Positions 9,190 through 17,562 of a DNA stretch of 37,876 nucleotides are shown here, piece by piece. Position 1 is the first letter of the stretch; every line of letters starts with the position of its first letter. A program made the translations under genes and the position numbers. The notes beneath the pieces are model-generated. The model did not search any database. It saw only the letters and a list, made by a program, of their open reading frames with translations, and was not told where the DNA came from. This stretch comes from Gemmatimonadota bacterium (lineage in GTDB: Bacteria > Gemmatimonadota > Gemmatimonadetes > Longimicrobiales > Gaopeijiaceae). The stretch covers positions 1 through 37,876 of the forward strand of contig JAOUPR010000032.1 of the NCBI GenBank assembly GCA_029879725.1, written 5' to 3'.

Positions 9190-10063
9190 GTCGGGCCGAG
9201 GTGACGGTGTTGGCCAGGAGCATGGTGATGGTCATGGGGCCCACTCCGCCCGGGACGGGTGAGATGGCCGCGGCCACCTCCTTCACCTCGTCGAAGAGGA
9301 CGTCTCCGCACACGCGATACCCCCGCTCACTGGCGGGATCGTCGACACGGTTGGTCCCCACGTCGATGACCACCGTGCCCGCAGACACCATTTCCGCGGT
9401 GATCATCTCCGGCCGTCCCATGGCCACCACCAGGATGTCCGCGGTGCGGGTGACTGCCGCCAGGTCGGGGGTGCGGGAGTGGCAGACCGTGACCGTCGCG
9501 TCTCCGCCCCTTCCCTTCCGGATGAGGAGGGAGGCCAGCGGGCGCCCCACGATGTTGGATCGCCCCACCACCACCACGTGCTTGCCTGCCGGATCGTGTC
9601 CGCTCCTCACGAGCATCTCCACGACCCCCGCCGGCGTGCACGGAGGGAAGAACGCCCCGGAATCGGTGGCCAGACGCCCCACGGACACCGGGTGGAACCC
9701 GTCCACGTCCTTGGCCGGATCGATGGCCTCGATCACCTTGCCTTCGTCGATGTGCCCGGGAAGGGGAAGCTGTACCAGGATCCCGTGGATCGCCTCGTCG
9801 GCATTCAATCCGGCGACGACGCCGAGGAGCTCGGCCTCGGAAGTGTCGGGGTCGAGGGTGATCTGCCGGGAGTGGATCCCCATCTCACCGGCGGCCTTGT
9901 TCTTCATCCCGACATACATCTGCGAGGCGGGATCCGCGCCCACGAGGACGGTGGCCAGGCCGGGAACGAGTCCGTGCTCGGCGGCGAGCGCGGCGACGGA
10001 TTCCTTCAACTCTGCTCGGATCTCGGCGGCGATGTCCTTGCCGGATATGATCTGGGCGCTCAT
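9167..10063 (-). CDS. folD: Bifunctional methylenetetrahydrofolate dehydrogenase/cyclohydrolase
   Basis: Interconverts 5,10-methylene-, 5,10-methenyl- and 10-formyl-tetrahydrofolate with NADP, supplying one-carbon units in the cytoplasm. The 298-residue protein shows the family features in order: YVGMKNKAAGEMGI with the catalytic Tyr and Lys, GILVQLPLPGHI, the segment PAKDVDGFHPVSVGRL, PCTPAGVVEML, the nucleotide-binding VVVVGRSNIVGRPLASLL and the C-terminal PVPGGVGPMTITMLL. It sits 69 bases after rny and slightly overlaps xseA. folD next to xseA is a common pairing. Confidence 0.97.
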   Translation of the reverse strand: MSAQIISGKDIAAEIRAELKESVAALAAEHGLVPGLATVLVGADPASQMYVGMKNKAAGEMGIHSRQITLDPDTSEAELLGVVAGLNADEAIHGILVQLPLPGHIDEGKVIEAIDPAKDVDGFHPVSVGRLATDSGAFFPPCTPAGVVEMLVRSGHDPAGKHVVVVGRSNIVGRPLASLLIRKGRGGDATVTVCHSRTPDLAAVTRTADILVVAMGRPEMITAEMVSAGTVVIDVGTNRVDDPASERGYRVCGDVLFDEVKEVAAAISPVPGGVGPMTITMLLANTVTSARRAAGLDD

Positions 10064-10132
10064 GGGGCATTCCGGGGGTGACGATGTGCGCGTGGTCGAC
10101 GGGAAGAAACTAACACATCCGCGACCCGCTTT

Positions 10133-11710
10133 TTACCTCGCGAAGTCCACCGCCCGGGTCTCCCGCACCACCACGATCTTGATCTGGCCGGGGTACTGCA
10201 GCTCGTTCTCGATCCTGCGGGCCACGGCCTCGGAGATCTGCGCCATCTGGCCGTCGTCCACCTTTTCCGGCTGAACCATCACCCGGAGTTCACGGCCTGC
10301 CTGGATGGCGAAGCAGCGCTCCACCCCGGGATACTCCATGGCGATCTCCTCGAGCTGCTCCAGACGCTTGACGTATCCGTCGAACATCTCCCGCCGGGCC
10401 CCCGGACGTGAGCCGCTGATGGCGTCTCCGGCCGTGACCAGGAAGGTCTCCGCGAATAAGTGGGGCTCCTCGTCGTGGTGGGCCTTGATGGCGTTGAGGA
10501 CCAACTCGGATTCGCCGTGCTTCTTGCACAGCCGGTACCCCAATTCCACGTGGGTCCCTTCGTGCTCATGGGTGAGCCCCTTCCCCACGTCGTGCAGGAT
10601 GCCGGCGCGCTTGGCTCCCTGGACGTCGAGACCCATCTCCGCCGCCATGTTCCCGGCCAGGAGTGCCACCTCCTTGGAGTGCAGCAGCTGGTTCTGCCCG
10701 TACGACGTACGGAACTTCAGACGACCGAGCGTCTTGACGATCTCGGGGTGGACGTTGTGGATGCCGAGCTCGTAGAGGATCTCCTCGGCGGCCACCACCA
10801 TGGACGCGTCCACGTCCACGCGGGCCTTGTCCACCACCTCCTCGATGCGCCCCGGGTGGATGCGGCCGTCCTCGATGAGGCGCTCCAGCGACATGCGCGC
10901 GACTTCCCGCCGCACCGGATCGAAGGCGGAGAGCACCACGGCTTCCGGCGTATCGTCGATGATCACGTCCACGCCGGTCGCCTGCTCGAAGGAGCGGATG
11001 TTCCGGCCCTCCCGCCCGATGATGCGCCCCTTCATCTCGTCGCTGGGGAGCTGGACGACCGAGACGGTGGTCTCCGCCGTGGTGTCGGCGGCCAGGCGCT
11101 GGATGGAGAGCGCGATGATCTTCTTCGCTTCGCGATCCGCGTCCCGTTGGGCCCGCTCCTTGATCTCGCGCAGGTCGTTGGCCGCGGTGGCCCGCGCCTC
11201 GTCCTTGAGGTCCTCCACGAGCTTGGCCAGGGCCTCCTGCTGGGACATCCCGGCGAGTTCGACGAGACGTTGCCGCGCTTCCTCCTCTCCGCGACGCAGG
11301 GCTTCCTGGGATTCGCCGAGCGCGAGTTCCCGCGCGTTCATCTCGGTGGCGCGGGCCTCCTGCTCCTCCTCACGGACGTTGATGCGTTCGAACTGGCGGT
11401 CCAGGACGTCGGACCGCTCCTCGAGACGACGCTCCGTCCGCTCGGCCTCTTCTCGCCGCCGCGCCTCCTCGCGCTCCCATGCCTCCCGGAGACGGAAGCC
11501 TTCCTCCTTCCCCGCGAGCTCCCCCGCCCGCCGGAGATTCTCGGCTTCCTGTTCCGCCCTCGACAGGATCCGCGAAGCGTCATCCTGGGCTTCGGCGCGC
11601 TCCTTCTCCCGTCGAGTCTTTTCGCGGCTGCGGGCAATGATCACTCCGACCACGGCCCCGACGATGACTCCCACCGCCGCCGCCAGCACGATTACCAGCG
11701 GGGATCCCAT
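10133..11710 (-). CDS. rny: Ribonuclease Y
   Basis: Membrane-anchored endoribonuclease that starts mRNA decay. The 525-residue product has an N-terminal membrane helix (residues ~4-25, VIVLAAAVGVIVGAVVGVII). A long charged coiled coil follows to about residue 200, then a KH RNA-binding domain with GRIIGREGRNIRSFE, and an HD hydrolase domain with the metal pair at H373-D374 (ILHDVGKG). The C-terminal RNase Y segment ends in IKIVVVRETRAVDFAR. GGAG lies 7 bases before the ATG. Having RNase Y suggests that decay here follows the RNase Y rather than the RNase E plan. It heads the folD-xseA-xseB-ispA-dxs-nadK-recN series. Confidence 0.97.
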   Translation of the reverse strand: MGSPLVIVLAAAVGVIVGAVVGVIIARSREKTRREKERAEAQDDASRILSRAEQEAENLRRAGELAGKEEGFRLREAWEREEARRREEAERTERRLEERSDVLDRQFERINVREEEQEARATEMNARELALGESQEALRRGEEEARQRLVELAGMSQQEALAKLVEDLKDEARATAANDLREIKERAQRDADREAKKIIALSIQRLAADTTAETTVSVVQLPSDEMKGRIIGREGRNIRSFEQATGVDVIIDDTPEAVVLSAFDPVRREVARMSLERLIEDGRIHPGRIEEVVDKARVDVDASMVVAAEEILYELGIHNVHPEIVKTLGRLKFRTSYGQNQLLHSKEVALLAGNMAAEMGLDVQGAKRAGILHDVGKGLTHEHEGTHVELGYRLCKKHGESELVLNAIKAHHDEEPHLFAETFLVTAGDAISGSRPGARREMFDGYVKRLEQLEEIAMEYPGVERCFAIQAGRELRVMVQPEKVDDGQMAQISEAVARRIENELQYPGQIKIVVVRETRAVDFAR

Positions 11711-11865
11711 GTATTGACTCCGAATCGGCAGGCGACGTGACCTCCCGACGTTGGGCTATGAGGAAACGTCTCCATGGATCCGCGCGCGGCGAACCCGGGA
11801 GGATCGTTCTGTTGCGACGGTAGAATAGGTTTGGGACCCGTTCCGGAGCAAGCGAGGCCGCTGGT

Positions 11866-12177
11866 TCACCCCTGGCCGGACGGCGGAAGGGCCTCCTCGA
11901 TGCGCTTGGCGAGCTTCGCCATCCGCGTCGCGGACTCCGCCTGGAATCGCTCCATCTCCTCGCGGGCCTGGAACAACTCGTCCACGATGGAGAGGGCGGC
12001 CAGGATGGCGGCCTTGTGTCCTTCGATGAGCCCTGACTTCGAGCGGATCTCATGGATGCGGTCGTCCACCACGCGCGCGCACTGCCGGGTGTATTCCGGC
12101 GCCACGTTGGCTCGGATGGTGTGATCCTCACCGGCGATGCGCACGGTGACCGACGACTTCTGCACGTCGGCGCTCAT
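11866..12177 (-). CDS. zapA: Cell division protein ZapA-like
   Basis: ZapA binds FtsZ and bundles protofilaments at the division ring. The 103-residue product has the typical form. A beta-rich head (SVTVRIAGEDHTIRANV) is followed by the PEYTRQCARVVDDRIHEIR helix and then the ILAALSIVDELFQAREEME coiled coil. It ends in a charged tail that differs between species. Its ATG shares one base with the stop of the preceding coiled-coil gene (TGATG), so the two are probably translationally coupled. It follows the pheST unit, a conserved setting for zapA in many genomes. Confidence 0.88.
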   Translation of the reverse strand: MSADVQKSSVTVRIAGEDHTIRANVAPEYTRQCARVVDDRIHEIRSKSGLIEGHKAAILAALSIVDELFQAREEMERFQAESATRMAKLAKRIEEALPPSGQG

Positions 12178-12488
12178 CAGCGGCCCTCCTCGAGAAAGCG
12201 TACGCGGGCGAGGAGCCGCTCGACGGTGACCCGCCCCTGACCCAGGCGGGCGCGGAGGTCCGCGTTCTCCTCTTCGAGTTCCCGGACCCGCGTGAGGAGC
12301 CGATCCGCTTCGTCCAGGTCTCCGGTGAAGCGCTTCACCAGCTCCTGGGCCTCGGCCCGGCGCGTCTCGGCCTCGCGTACCCGGCCACCCAGCCCGTGCA
12401 CACGATCCAGGAGCGCGTTCACCGAGCCCTCCAGCCGTTGGAATGCCTCCTGGTGCAGCACCCGGGGGCTATCCTCGGTGTTCGACAC
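12177..12488 (-). CDS. Small coiled-coil protein coupled to zapA
   Basis: A 103-residue, highly charged protein that is almost entirely predicted coiled coil from residue ~12 (EAFQRLEGSVNALLDRV) to the C-terminus (VERLLARVRFLEEGR). It has a regular heptad spacing of Leu, Val and Ala. There is no signal peptide or membrane segment. It starts inside the 3' end of pheT (20-base overlap) and its stop overlaps the zapA start by one base. Size, fold and position fit a ZapB-like division-ring partner, but coiled coils are easily mistaken for one another, so the role is inference from context. Confidence 0.8.
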   Translation of the reverse strand: MSNTEDSPRVLHQEAFQRLEGSVNALLDRVHGLGGRVREAETRRAEAQELVKRFTGDLDEADRLLTRVRELEEENADLRARLGQGRVTVERLLARVRFLEEGR

Positions 12489-14898
12489 CGAGCTCCTCCT
12501 GAAGGCGTTGGACGATTCCCCCCACGACCCGATCCACTTCCTTGTCCTTCAGGGTCCGCTCCGCGGCCTGGAAATGCAAGCGCACGGCGAGAGATCGCAT
12601 ACCCGGGGGAATCCCCTCCCCCCGGTAGACGTCGAAGATCCCCACCTCGCGGAGGATCTCGCCGCCGCCCTCCCGCGCGACGGCCGTGACCGCCGCGGAG
12701 TTCACGGCATCAGGGACCAGAAGCGCGAGATCCCGTTCCATCCCCGGGTGCTGCGGGAGTGGTTGGAATACCGGCGTCGGTGTCGGGATCACCTCGGCGG
12801 GCAGGGCCATCTCGAAGGCGAAGACCTCGCCGACCCAGGCCGGCACGTCCATGGCACCCTCCACGACGGTTCCCCCACGGCCGACCTCCCGCCCGTCTGC
12901 GTCGACCACGGACAGTACGGTTCCGTCTTCGTATCGCGCCGTCACCCACGGCACGTCTCTTCCGGCCGGGCCGTCCGCCGGGTTCACACGCGCACCGGCG
13001 GGGTAGGCCCGCTGTGCAGCCTCCTCCATGACCGACTTGAGGTCCCACACGTCGAGAACGGCCGAGGGTCCGGACCAATGGTCGGGAGCGCGCCGGCCCG
13101 TCAGGACCCCGACGAGGTGATTGATCTCCTCGGGAGGCTCACCGGGTCCAACCCTCCGAAACGAGGTGCCCATCTCGAACAGGCGTACGTCCCGATTCCC
13201 CCGGCGGAGGTTGTACTCCGCACGGCGCAGGAGGGAAGGCGCCAGCGTCCTGCGCACGAAAGGCTCGAGGGCGTTCAACGGATTGGAGACCCGTACGTCC
13301 CCTTCCCCTTCCGGAACGAAGGCGGGCGTCTGCGCTTCGAAGAAGCCTCGCGCCACGAACGCCCCACGCAACTCCTCCTCGAGGTGGAACATGGGGTGAT
13401 CTCGAACGGTCCCCGGACGGTACGCCCCCAGATCGGCCGGGAAGTCGTCGTACCCGTGCGCCCGCGCGATCTCTTCGATGACGTCGATCTCCCGGGTCAC
13501 GTCGTAGCTCCGGAAGCCGGGAACGCGGACGGTGAGGATCCCGTCGCCGTCCCCGTCGACCGCGAAACCCAGGGGCGTCAGGTAGTCCGTGACCTCCGCG
13601 GCCGTGAAGGGTACTCCCAGCACATGGGCGACCCGCGCGAGGCGAAGGCGTATGGTGGGCGCCTCGAAGGCGTGGGCGCACACGTCCAGGACCGGCCCGT
13701 CGAGGGCGCCCCCCGCCGTGGCGAGGATGATGGCCACCGCCCGCTCCAGGGCAGGACGCATCCCCTCCGGGTCCACCCCCCTCTCGAAGCGATACGACGC
13801 GTCCGTGGACATCCCCAGGGCTCGACGCGTGGCCCGGATGGACTTGGGGTCGAAGAGCGCACACTCGAGGAGCACGTCCACGGTGTCGTCCTCCACCTCC
13901 GAATTCCGTCCACCCATGACCCCACCGATGGCCACGGGCACCGTGGCGTCGCAGATCATGAGCATGTCCCCCGTGAGCGTGCGCTCCTCACCGTCGAGGG
14001 TCGTGAACGTCGACTCCCCGGCCGCGGCCCGCCGGACCACGATCCCCGATCCTCCGAGACGGCCCAGGTCGAAGGCGTGCAGCGGTTGCCCCATCTCGAG
14101 CATCACGTAGTTCGTGGCGTCCACCACGTTGTTGATGGGGCGAGCCCCGGCACCGCGCAGCCGGGTCTGGAGCCATGCGGGAGAGGGGCCCACGCGGACT
14201 CCTCTGATCACGGCTCCGAGATAGCGGGAGCAGAGATCCGGGTCACGGATCTCCACGAATACGCCACCGGCCTCGGCCCGCACGGCGTCCTCCACGTACC
14301 CGGCCGAGACGCCGGGGTCACCCGGGATTTCCGGGAACTCCACCGCCGCCCCGGGCCCGGCCGCCTCACGGGCCACGCCCACGTGGCTGAGGAGGTCTCC
14401 CCGGTTCGCGGTGATCTCCACCTCCATGGTGGTGTCATCGAGTCCCAGCGCGCCCACGAACGATTCCCCGATGGTGAACTCACCGGAGAGTTCCATGATC
14501 CCGTCGTGGTCCTGGCCCAACCCCAGCTCGCGGGCCGAGCAGAGCATCCCCTCGGAAACCTCGCCCCGGATCTTGGCCTTCTTGATGCGGAAGTCGCCGG
14601 GAAGGACCGCCCCCACCGGCGCGAAGGGGTAGTATTTCCCGGCCGTCACGTTGGGGGCTCCGCACACCACCTGAACGACCCCCTCCGGCCCTTCCACGGT
14701 GCACAGGCTCAGGCGGTCCGCGTTGGGATGCCTCCCGGCGGTGATCACCTTCCCGATGACCACGTCGGCCAGCGCCTCACCCGGAGACACCATCTCCTCG
14801 ACCGGCGCGCCTCGCAGGGCCAGGTGTTCGGCCAACTCGCGCGGGCCCATCTCCAGAGTCGGGAGGAGGGCCTTCAGCCAACGGTAGGATACGTTCAT
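12469..14898 (-). CDS. pheT: Phenylalanine-tRNA ligase beta subunit
   Basis: Beta chain of the alpha2-beta2 enzyme that charges tRNA-Phe; it carries the editing site and tRNA contacts. The 809 residues match the bacterial type. In order: the N-terminal MNVSYRWLKALLPTL, an EMAP/OB tRNA-binding domain (~40-150, with GKVITAGRHPNADRLSLC), the B3/B4 editing domain, the B5 DNA-binding-like domain (RLRLARVAHVLGVPFT), the catalytic-like core with RVSNPLNALEPFVRRTL, and a C-terminal ferredoxin-fold anticodon-binding domain (FQPLPQHPGMERDLALLV). The start overlaps the pheS stop by four bases. The 3' end overlaps the next gene by 20 bases. Confidence 0.97.
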   Translation of the reverse strand: MNVSYRWLKALLPTLEMGPRELAEHLALRGAPVEEMVSPGEALADVVIGKVITAGRHPNADRLSLCTVEGPEGVVQVVCGAPNVTAGKYYPFAPVGAVLPGDFRIKKAKIRGEVSEGMLCSARELGLGQDHDGIMELSGEFTIGESFVGALGLDDTTMEVEITANRGDLLSHVGVAREAAGPGAAVEFPEIPGDPGVSAGYVEDAVRAEAGGVFVEIRDPDLCSRYLGAVIRGVRVGPSPAWLQTRLRGAGARPINNVVDATNYVMLEMGQPLHAFDLGRLGGSGIVVRRAAAGESTFTTLDGEERTLTGDMLMICDATVPVAIGGVMGGRNSEVEDDTVDVLLECALFDPKSIRATRRALGMSTDASYRFERGVDPEGMRPALERAVAIILATAGGALDGPVLDVCAHAFEAPTIRLRLARVAHVLGVPFTAAEVTDYLTPLGFAVDGDGDGILTVRVPGFRSYDVTREIDVIEEIARAHGYDDFPADLGAYRPGTVRDHPMFHLEEELRGAFVARGFFEAQTPAFVPEGEGDVRVSNPLNALEPFVRRTLAPSLLRRAEYNLRRGNRDVRLFEMGTSFRRVGPGEPPEEINHLVGVLTGRRAPDHWSGPSAVLDVWDLKSVMEEAAQRAYPAGARVNPADGPAGRDVPWVTARYEDGTVLSVVDADGREVGRGGTVVEGAMDVPAWVGEVFAFEMALPAEVIPTPTPVFQPLPQHPGMERDLALLVPDAVNSAAVTAVAREGGGEILREVGIFDVYRGEGIPPGMRSLAVRLHFQAAERTLKDKEVDRVVGGIVQRLQEELGVEHRG

Positions 14899-15917
14899 CG
14901 GGCGAACTGGGAGAGGAAGCGGATATCGTTCTCGAAGAAGGTGCGCAGATCCCGCACACCGTATTTCAGCATGGCGATGCGTGCCGGACCCATCCCGAAG
15001 GCGAATCCCGTGTAGCGCTCGGAGTCGTACCCGGCGTTCTCGAGGACCGCGGGATCCACCATCCCGGCCCCCATGATCTCCAGCCAGTCCGTTTCCTCAC
15101 GGGTCCCGTCGGCGCGGGTGACCACACGTTTCACGTCCACCTCCGCCGACGGCTCGGTGAACGGGAAGAAGGAGGGCCGGAAGCGGACCTGCGTGCCGGG
15201 TCCCCAGTATCGACGCGCGAACTCCGCCAGCGTCGCCTTGAAGTCCACGAAGCTGATCCCCTCGTCCACCACCAGACCCTCGATCTGCATGAAGGCGGGT
15301 GTGTGCGTGGCGTCATAGGTATCCCGCCGGTAGACCCACCCGGGCGCGATGATGCGAATGGGCGGCTCGTGGGTCTGCATGGTGCGCACCTGTACCGGAG
15401 AGGTGTGACTACGCAGAAGAACCGAGTCCTGCAGATACAGGGTGTCCTGCTCGTCGGCGGCCGGATGGTCCAGCGGCGTGTTGAGCGCCACGAAGTTGTA
15501 CCACTCCGTGTCCGCCTCGGGGCCGCGCGCGCGCGTGAACCCGAGGTCCCGGAAGATTCCCCAGATTTCGTCCATGGCCTGGGAGATGGGGTGCGCCGCT
15601 CCGCGCCACACTCCCCGGGCCGGGAGGGTCAGGTCGTACTCCTGGGACGCGGCGGGACCGGCCAGCTCCCCCTCCTTCGCGTCGAGGGCAGCCTGGACCA
15701 CACCCTTGACCCGATTCGCCTCCTGTCCGATCACGGGGCGCTCCTCCGCGGAGAGGCCACCCAGCCCCTTGAGCAACGCGGAGATCCTTCCGTCCTTGCG
15801 CCCGAGAAAGCGGATGCGGATGGCCTCGACCTCTCCCGCGTCGGTGGCGCCGGAGATGGCCCCCAGGGCCTCTTCCTCGAGGGTCTTCAGGGATGCGAGT
15901 GGATTGGGGTCGGTCAT
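14895..15917 (-). CDS. pheS: Phenylalanine-tRNA ligase alpha subunit
   Basis: Catalytic chain of phenylalanyl-tRNA synthetase. The 340 residues comprise an N-terminal coiled coil that contacts tRNA (residues 1-95, with the conserved FLGRKDGRISALLKGL) and a class II catalytic core. Core landmarks are HPISQAMDEIWGIFRDLGF, the motif 2 region LRSHTSPVQVRTM and APGWVYRRDTYDATHTPAF, FRPSFFPFTEPSAEVDV, and motif 3 in FAFGMGPARIAMLKYGV. No strong Shine-Dalgarno is visible. Upstream lies the rplT terminator with about 70 bases between it and the start, so a separate promoter or regulated read-through is likely. It is coupled to pheT. Confidence 0.97.
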   Translation of the reverse strand: MTDPNPLASLKTLEEEALGAISGATDAGEVEAIRIRFLGRKDGRISALLKGLGGLSAEERPVIGQEANRVKGVVQAALDAKEGELAGPAASQEYDLTLPARGVWRGAAHPISQAMDEIWGIFRDLGFTRARGPEADTEWYNFVALNTPLDHPAADEQDTLYLQDSVLLRSHTSPVQVRTMQTHEPPIRIIAPGWVYRRDTYDATHTPAFMQIEGLVVDEGISFVDFKATLAEFARRYWGPGTQVRFRPSFFPFTEPSAEVDVKRVVTRADGTREETDWLEIMGAGMVDPAVLENAGYDSERYTGFAFGMGPARIAMLKYGVRDLRTFFENDIRFLSQFAR

Positions 15918-15984
15918 GAGGATGGCGTGACGAGTGGGCGTGGGGCCGTACAGGCCAAAAACCTATCAGACCCGATATGGAGCG

Positions 15985-16030
15985 AAAAGCCCCGAAAACA
16001 ACGAGGGCCCCGCGGTTGCGCGGGGCCCTC
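15985..16030 (-). terminator. Intrinsic terminator after infC-rpmI-rplT
   Basis: A perfect 12-bp GC-rich stem (16003-16014 with 16019-16030) and a GTTG loop are followed on the minus strand by GTTGTTTT and, a little later, CTTTT. It lies 40 bases past the rplT stop and 85 bases before pheS. It should end the IF3/L35/L20 transcript, or act as a partial terminator controlling flow into pheST. Confidence 0.8.
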
Positions 16031-16069
16031 GCCGTGCTTCGAAGTCCAAGGGTGACCTCGGGTCGATCT

Positions 16070-16438
16070 TCAACCCGCCTTGGCCGCCAGCCCACCCCTG
16101 GACTGCTCGACCAGAGCAGCGAAGGCTTCGGGCTTGTGGACGGCCAGATCGGCGAGCGCCTTGCGGTCGAGCTCGATCCCGGCCTCCTTGAGTCCGTTCA
16201 TGAACCGGGAGTACGACATGTCGTGCTCACGCGCCGCGGCGTTGATCCGCGCGATCCACAGGGCACGGAAGTTCCGCTTCTTCTTCTTGCGGTCGCGGTA
16301 GGCGTGCTCCCACCCCTTCTCCACCGCGTCCTTCGCGGTGCGATAGAGGTTCTTGCGGCCGCCGAAATACCCCTTCGCGGCCTTGAACAGCTTCTTCTTT
16401 CTCTTGTTCCGCGCAACGGCGGTAGTTACTCGAGGCAT
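16070..16438 (-). CDS. rplT: 50S ribosomal protein L20
   Basis: Early-assembly protein that binds 23S rRNA; in many bacteria it also represses the infC-rpmI-rplT operon by binding the mRNA leader. The 122-residue product is highly basic at the N-terminus ([19 protein letters not shown]) and has the conserved [35 protein letters not shown] and [18 protein letters not shown] blocks. It is slightly longer than usual because of a short Ala/Gly tail. AAGGAGG lies 7 bases before the ATG. It is separated from rpmI by 12 bases. Confidence 0.98.
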   Translation of the reverse strand: MPRVTTAVARNKRKKKLFKAAKGYFGGRKNLYRTAKDAVEKGWEHAYRDRKKKKRNFRALWIARINAAAREHDMSYSRFMNGLKEAGIELDRKALADLAVHKPEAFAALVEQSRGGLAAKAG

Positions 16439-16450
16439 GGTTCGCCCTCC

Positions 16451-16651
16451 TTATCCGCCGTAGGGAAGCATGCGGTTCACCCGACCCTCGTCGACCTTGG
16501 CAACGAGCGTCCCGTGCCGCAATCCCCGCTTCCTCTTCCGGGTCTTCTTCGTGAGGATATGGCTCTTGTTCGCCTTGTTCCGCCGGATCCGGCCGGATCC
16601 GGTGCGGGACAGGCGCTTGGCCGCTCCCCTGTGGGTCTTCATCTTCGGCAT
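16451..16651 (-). CDS. rpmI: 50S ribosomal protein L35
   Basis: Small basic large-subunit protein of 66 residues. It has the family opening [20 protein letters not shown], the central [15 protein letters not shown] and a C-terminal [13 protein letters not shown] lies 8 bases before the ATG. It sits between infC (58 bases upstream) and rplT (12 bases downstream), the canonical order. Confidence 0.97.
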   Translation of the reverse strand: MPKMKTHRGAAKRLSRTGSGRIRRNKANKSHILTKKTRKRKRGLRHGTLVAKVDEGRVNRMLPYGG

Positions 16652-16709
16652 CGAATTCTCTCCTGTACTTCCCTGGCCCCGTGGGTGTCCCCCGGACTCG
16701 GCCGGAGGT

Positions 16710-17228
16710 CTATTTGGACTTCAGTGGCGCGATCACCATCGACATCGTGCGGCCCTCGAAGTTGGCGTTCTGCTCGACCTTTCCGACATCGGCCAGATCC
16801 GCCGTCACCCGCTGCAGGACCTCCAGGCCCAACTCCGGGTGGGTGATCTGCCGGCCCCGGAACATCATGGTCAGCTTCACCTTGTTCCCCTCTTCGAGGA
16901 ACCGACGCGCGTGTCCCGTCTTGAAGTCGTAATCGTGGTCTTCGATCGTGGGCCGATACTTCACTTCCTTGACCCGGATCGTGTGTTGCTTCTTCCTCGC
17001 CTCGCGGGCGGCCCTCTGCGCTTCGTACCGGTACTTCCCGTAGTCCATCATCTTGACCACGGGTGGCCGGGCTTCCGGAGCCACCTCCACCAGGTCCATC
17101 CCCCGCTCCGTCGCTCTCTCGCGGGCTTCGTCGATGGAGACGATTCCGATCTGTTCGCCGTCGTCCTGGATCAGCCGGATCGGACTGATCCGGATCTGCT
17201 CATTGACGCGCACTCGCTTGTCGCTGAT
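16710..17228 (-). CDS. infC: Translation initiation factor IF-3, apparent ATC start
   Basis: IF-3 binds the 30S subunit, prevents premature 50S joining and rejects non-canonical start codons. From 17228 the protein is 172 residues, normal for IF-3. It has [15 protein letters not shown] at the N-domain, the linker helix with [18 protein letters not shown], and the C-domain with [17 protein letters not shown] and [13 protein letters not shown] place the start at ATC because it is preceded by GGAGG at 7 bases and yields the expected N-terminus. The first ATG in frame (17384) adds 52 residues of low-complexity Arg/Ala/Pro sequence through a leader hairpin. Non-AUG infC starts are known and allow IF-3 to repress its own translation. 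Confidence 0.93.
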   Translation of the reverse strand: MSDKRVRVNEQIRISPIRLIQDDGEQIGIVSIDEARERATERGMDLVEVAPEARPPVVKMMDYGKYRYEAQRAAREARKKQHTIRVKEVKYRPTIEDHDYDFKTGHARRFLEEGNKVKLTMMFRGRQITHPELGLEVLQRVTADLADVGKVEQNANFEGRTMSMVIAPLKSK

Positions 17229-17240
17229 CTCCCTTCCTCC
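17226..17240 (-). promoter_or_regulatory. Strong Shine-Dalgarno and rare ATC start of infC
   Basis: The minus strand reads GGAGG (17236-17240), seven bases, then ATC (17226-17228). The strong ribosome site paired with a weak initiation codon is the arrangement expected for IF-3 autoregulation, in which IF-3 itself discriminates against the codon that starts its own gene. Confidence 0.75.
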
Positions 17241-17264
17241 TTCCACAGCGGGTACCGGAACGCG

Positions 17265-17288
17265 AAAAGCCCGAGAATACTCTCGGGC
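17265..17288 (-). terminator. Leader attenuator-like hairpin upstream of infC
   Basis: A perfect 8-bp stem (17269-17276 with 17281-17288), a four-base loop and an immediate TTTT (17265-17268) on the minus strand end 36 bases before the infC start. The only genes behind it lie on the plus strand, so there is no upstream minus-strand gene for it to terminate. It therefore lies in the infC leader and looks like a transcription attenuator, possibly responsive to L20 or to another signal. Confidence 0.6.
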
Positions 17289-17562
17289 CGCGGCCAGGGG
17301 TTCGCGGGTGACTGCGTCACGGCGCGTGCCCTTCGCGACCCAGGTGGATCTCCACTTCGACCCCCGAGGTGGGCCCGCCGGCATCGCGGACCACTTCCGG
17401 ATTGAATCCGTCCACTTGAACGGTCCGGAAAGATGTGGGATTCCTCCGACGAGGTCAACGGGCCCCCGCGGCTACGCGGCCTCCCTCTTCCATGGTGCGG
17501 AGTGGTACCTTGGAGCCCCGGGCACCTCCCGACTCCACGCGCCGACCCGAAGCCACCTCGTC

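Noticed and set aside
11711-11865. 6S RNA gene in the gap after zapA
   Set aside because: zapA is often next to 6S RNA, but this 155-base gap shows no closed long hairpin with a central bubble on the minus strand. I could not support it by eye; a covariance-model search would decide.
5000-15000. Many long plus-strand reading frames opposite the housekeeping block
   Set aside because: They are rich in Arg, Pro, His and Gly, match no family, and mirror well-supported minus-strand genes in this GC-rich DNA.
17317-17450. Short leader peptide frame upstream of infC (ending REGHAP)
   Set aside because: The frame reads smoothly and stops just before the hairpin, but it has only GTG starts, no Shine-Dalgarno and no regulatory codon run.
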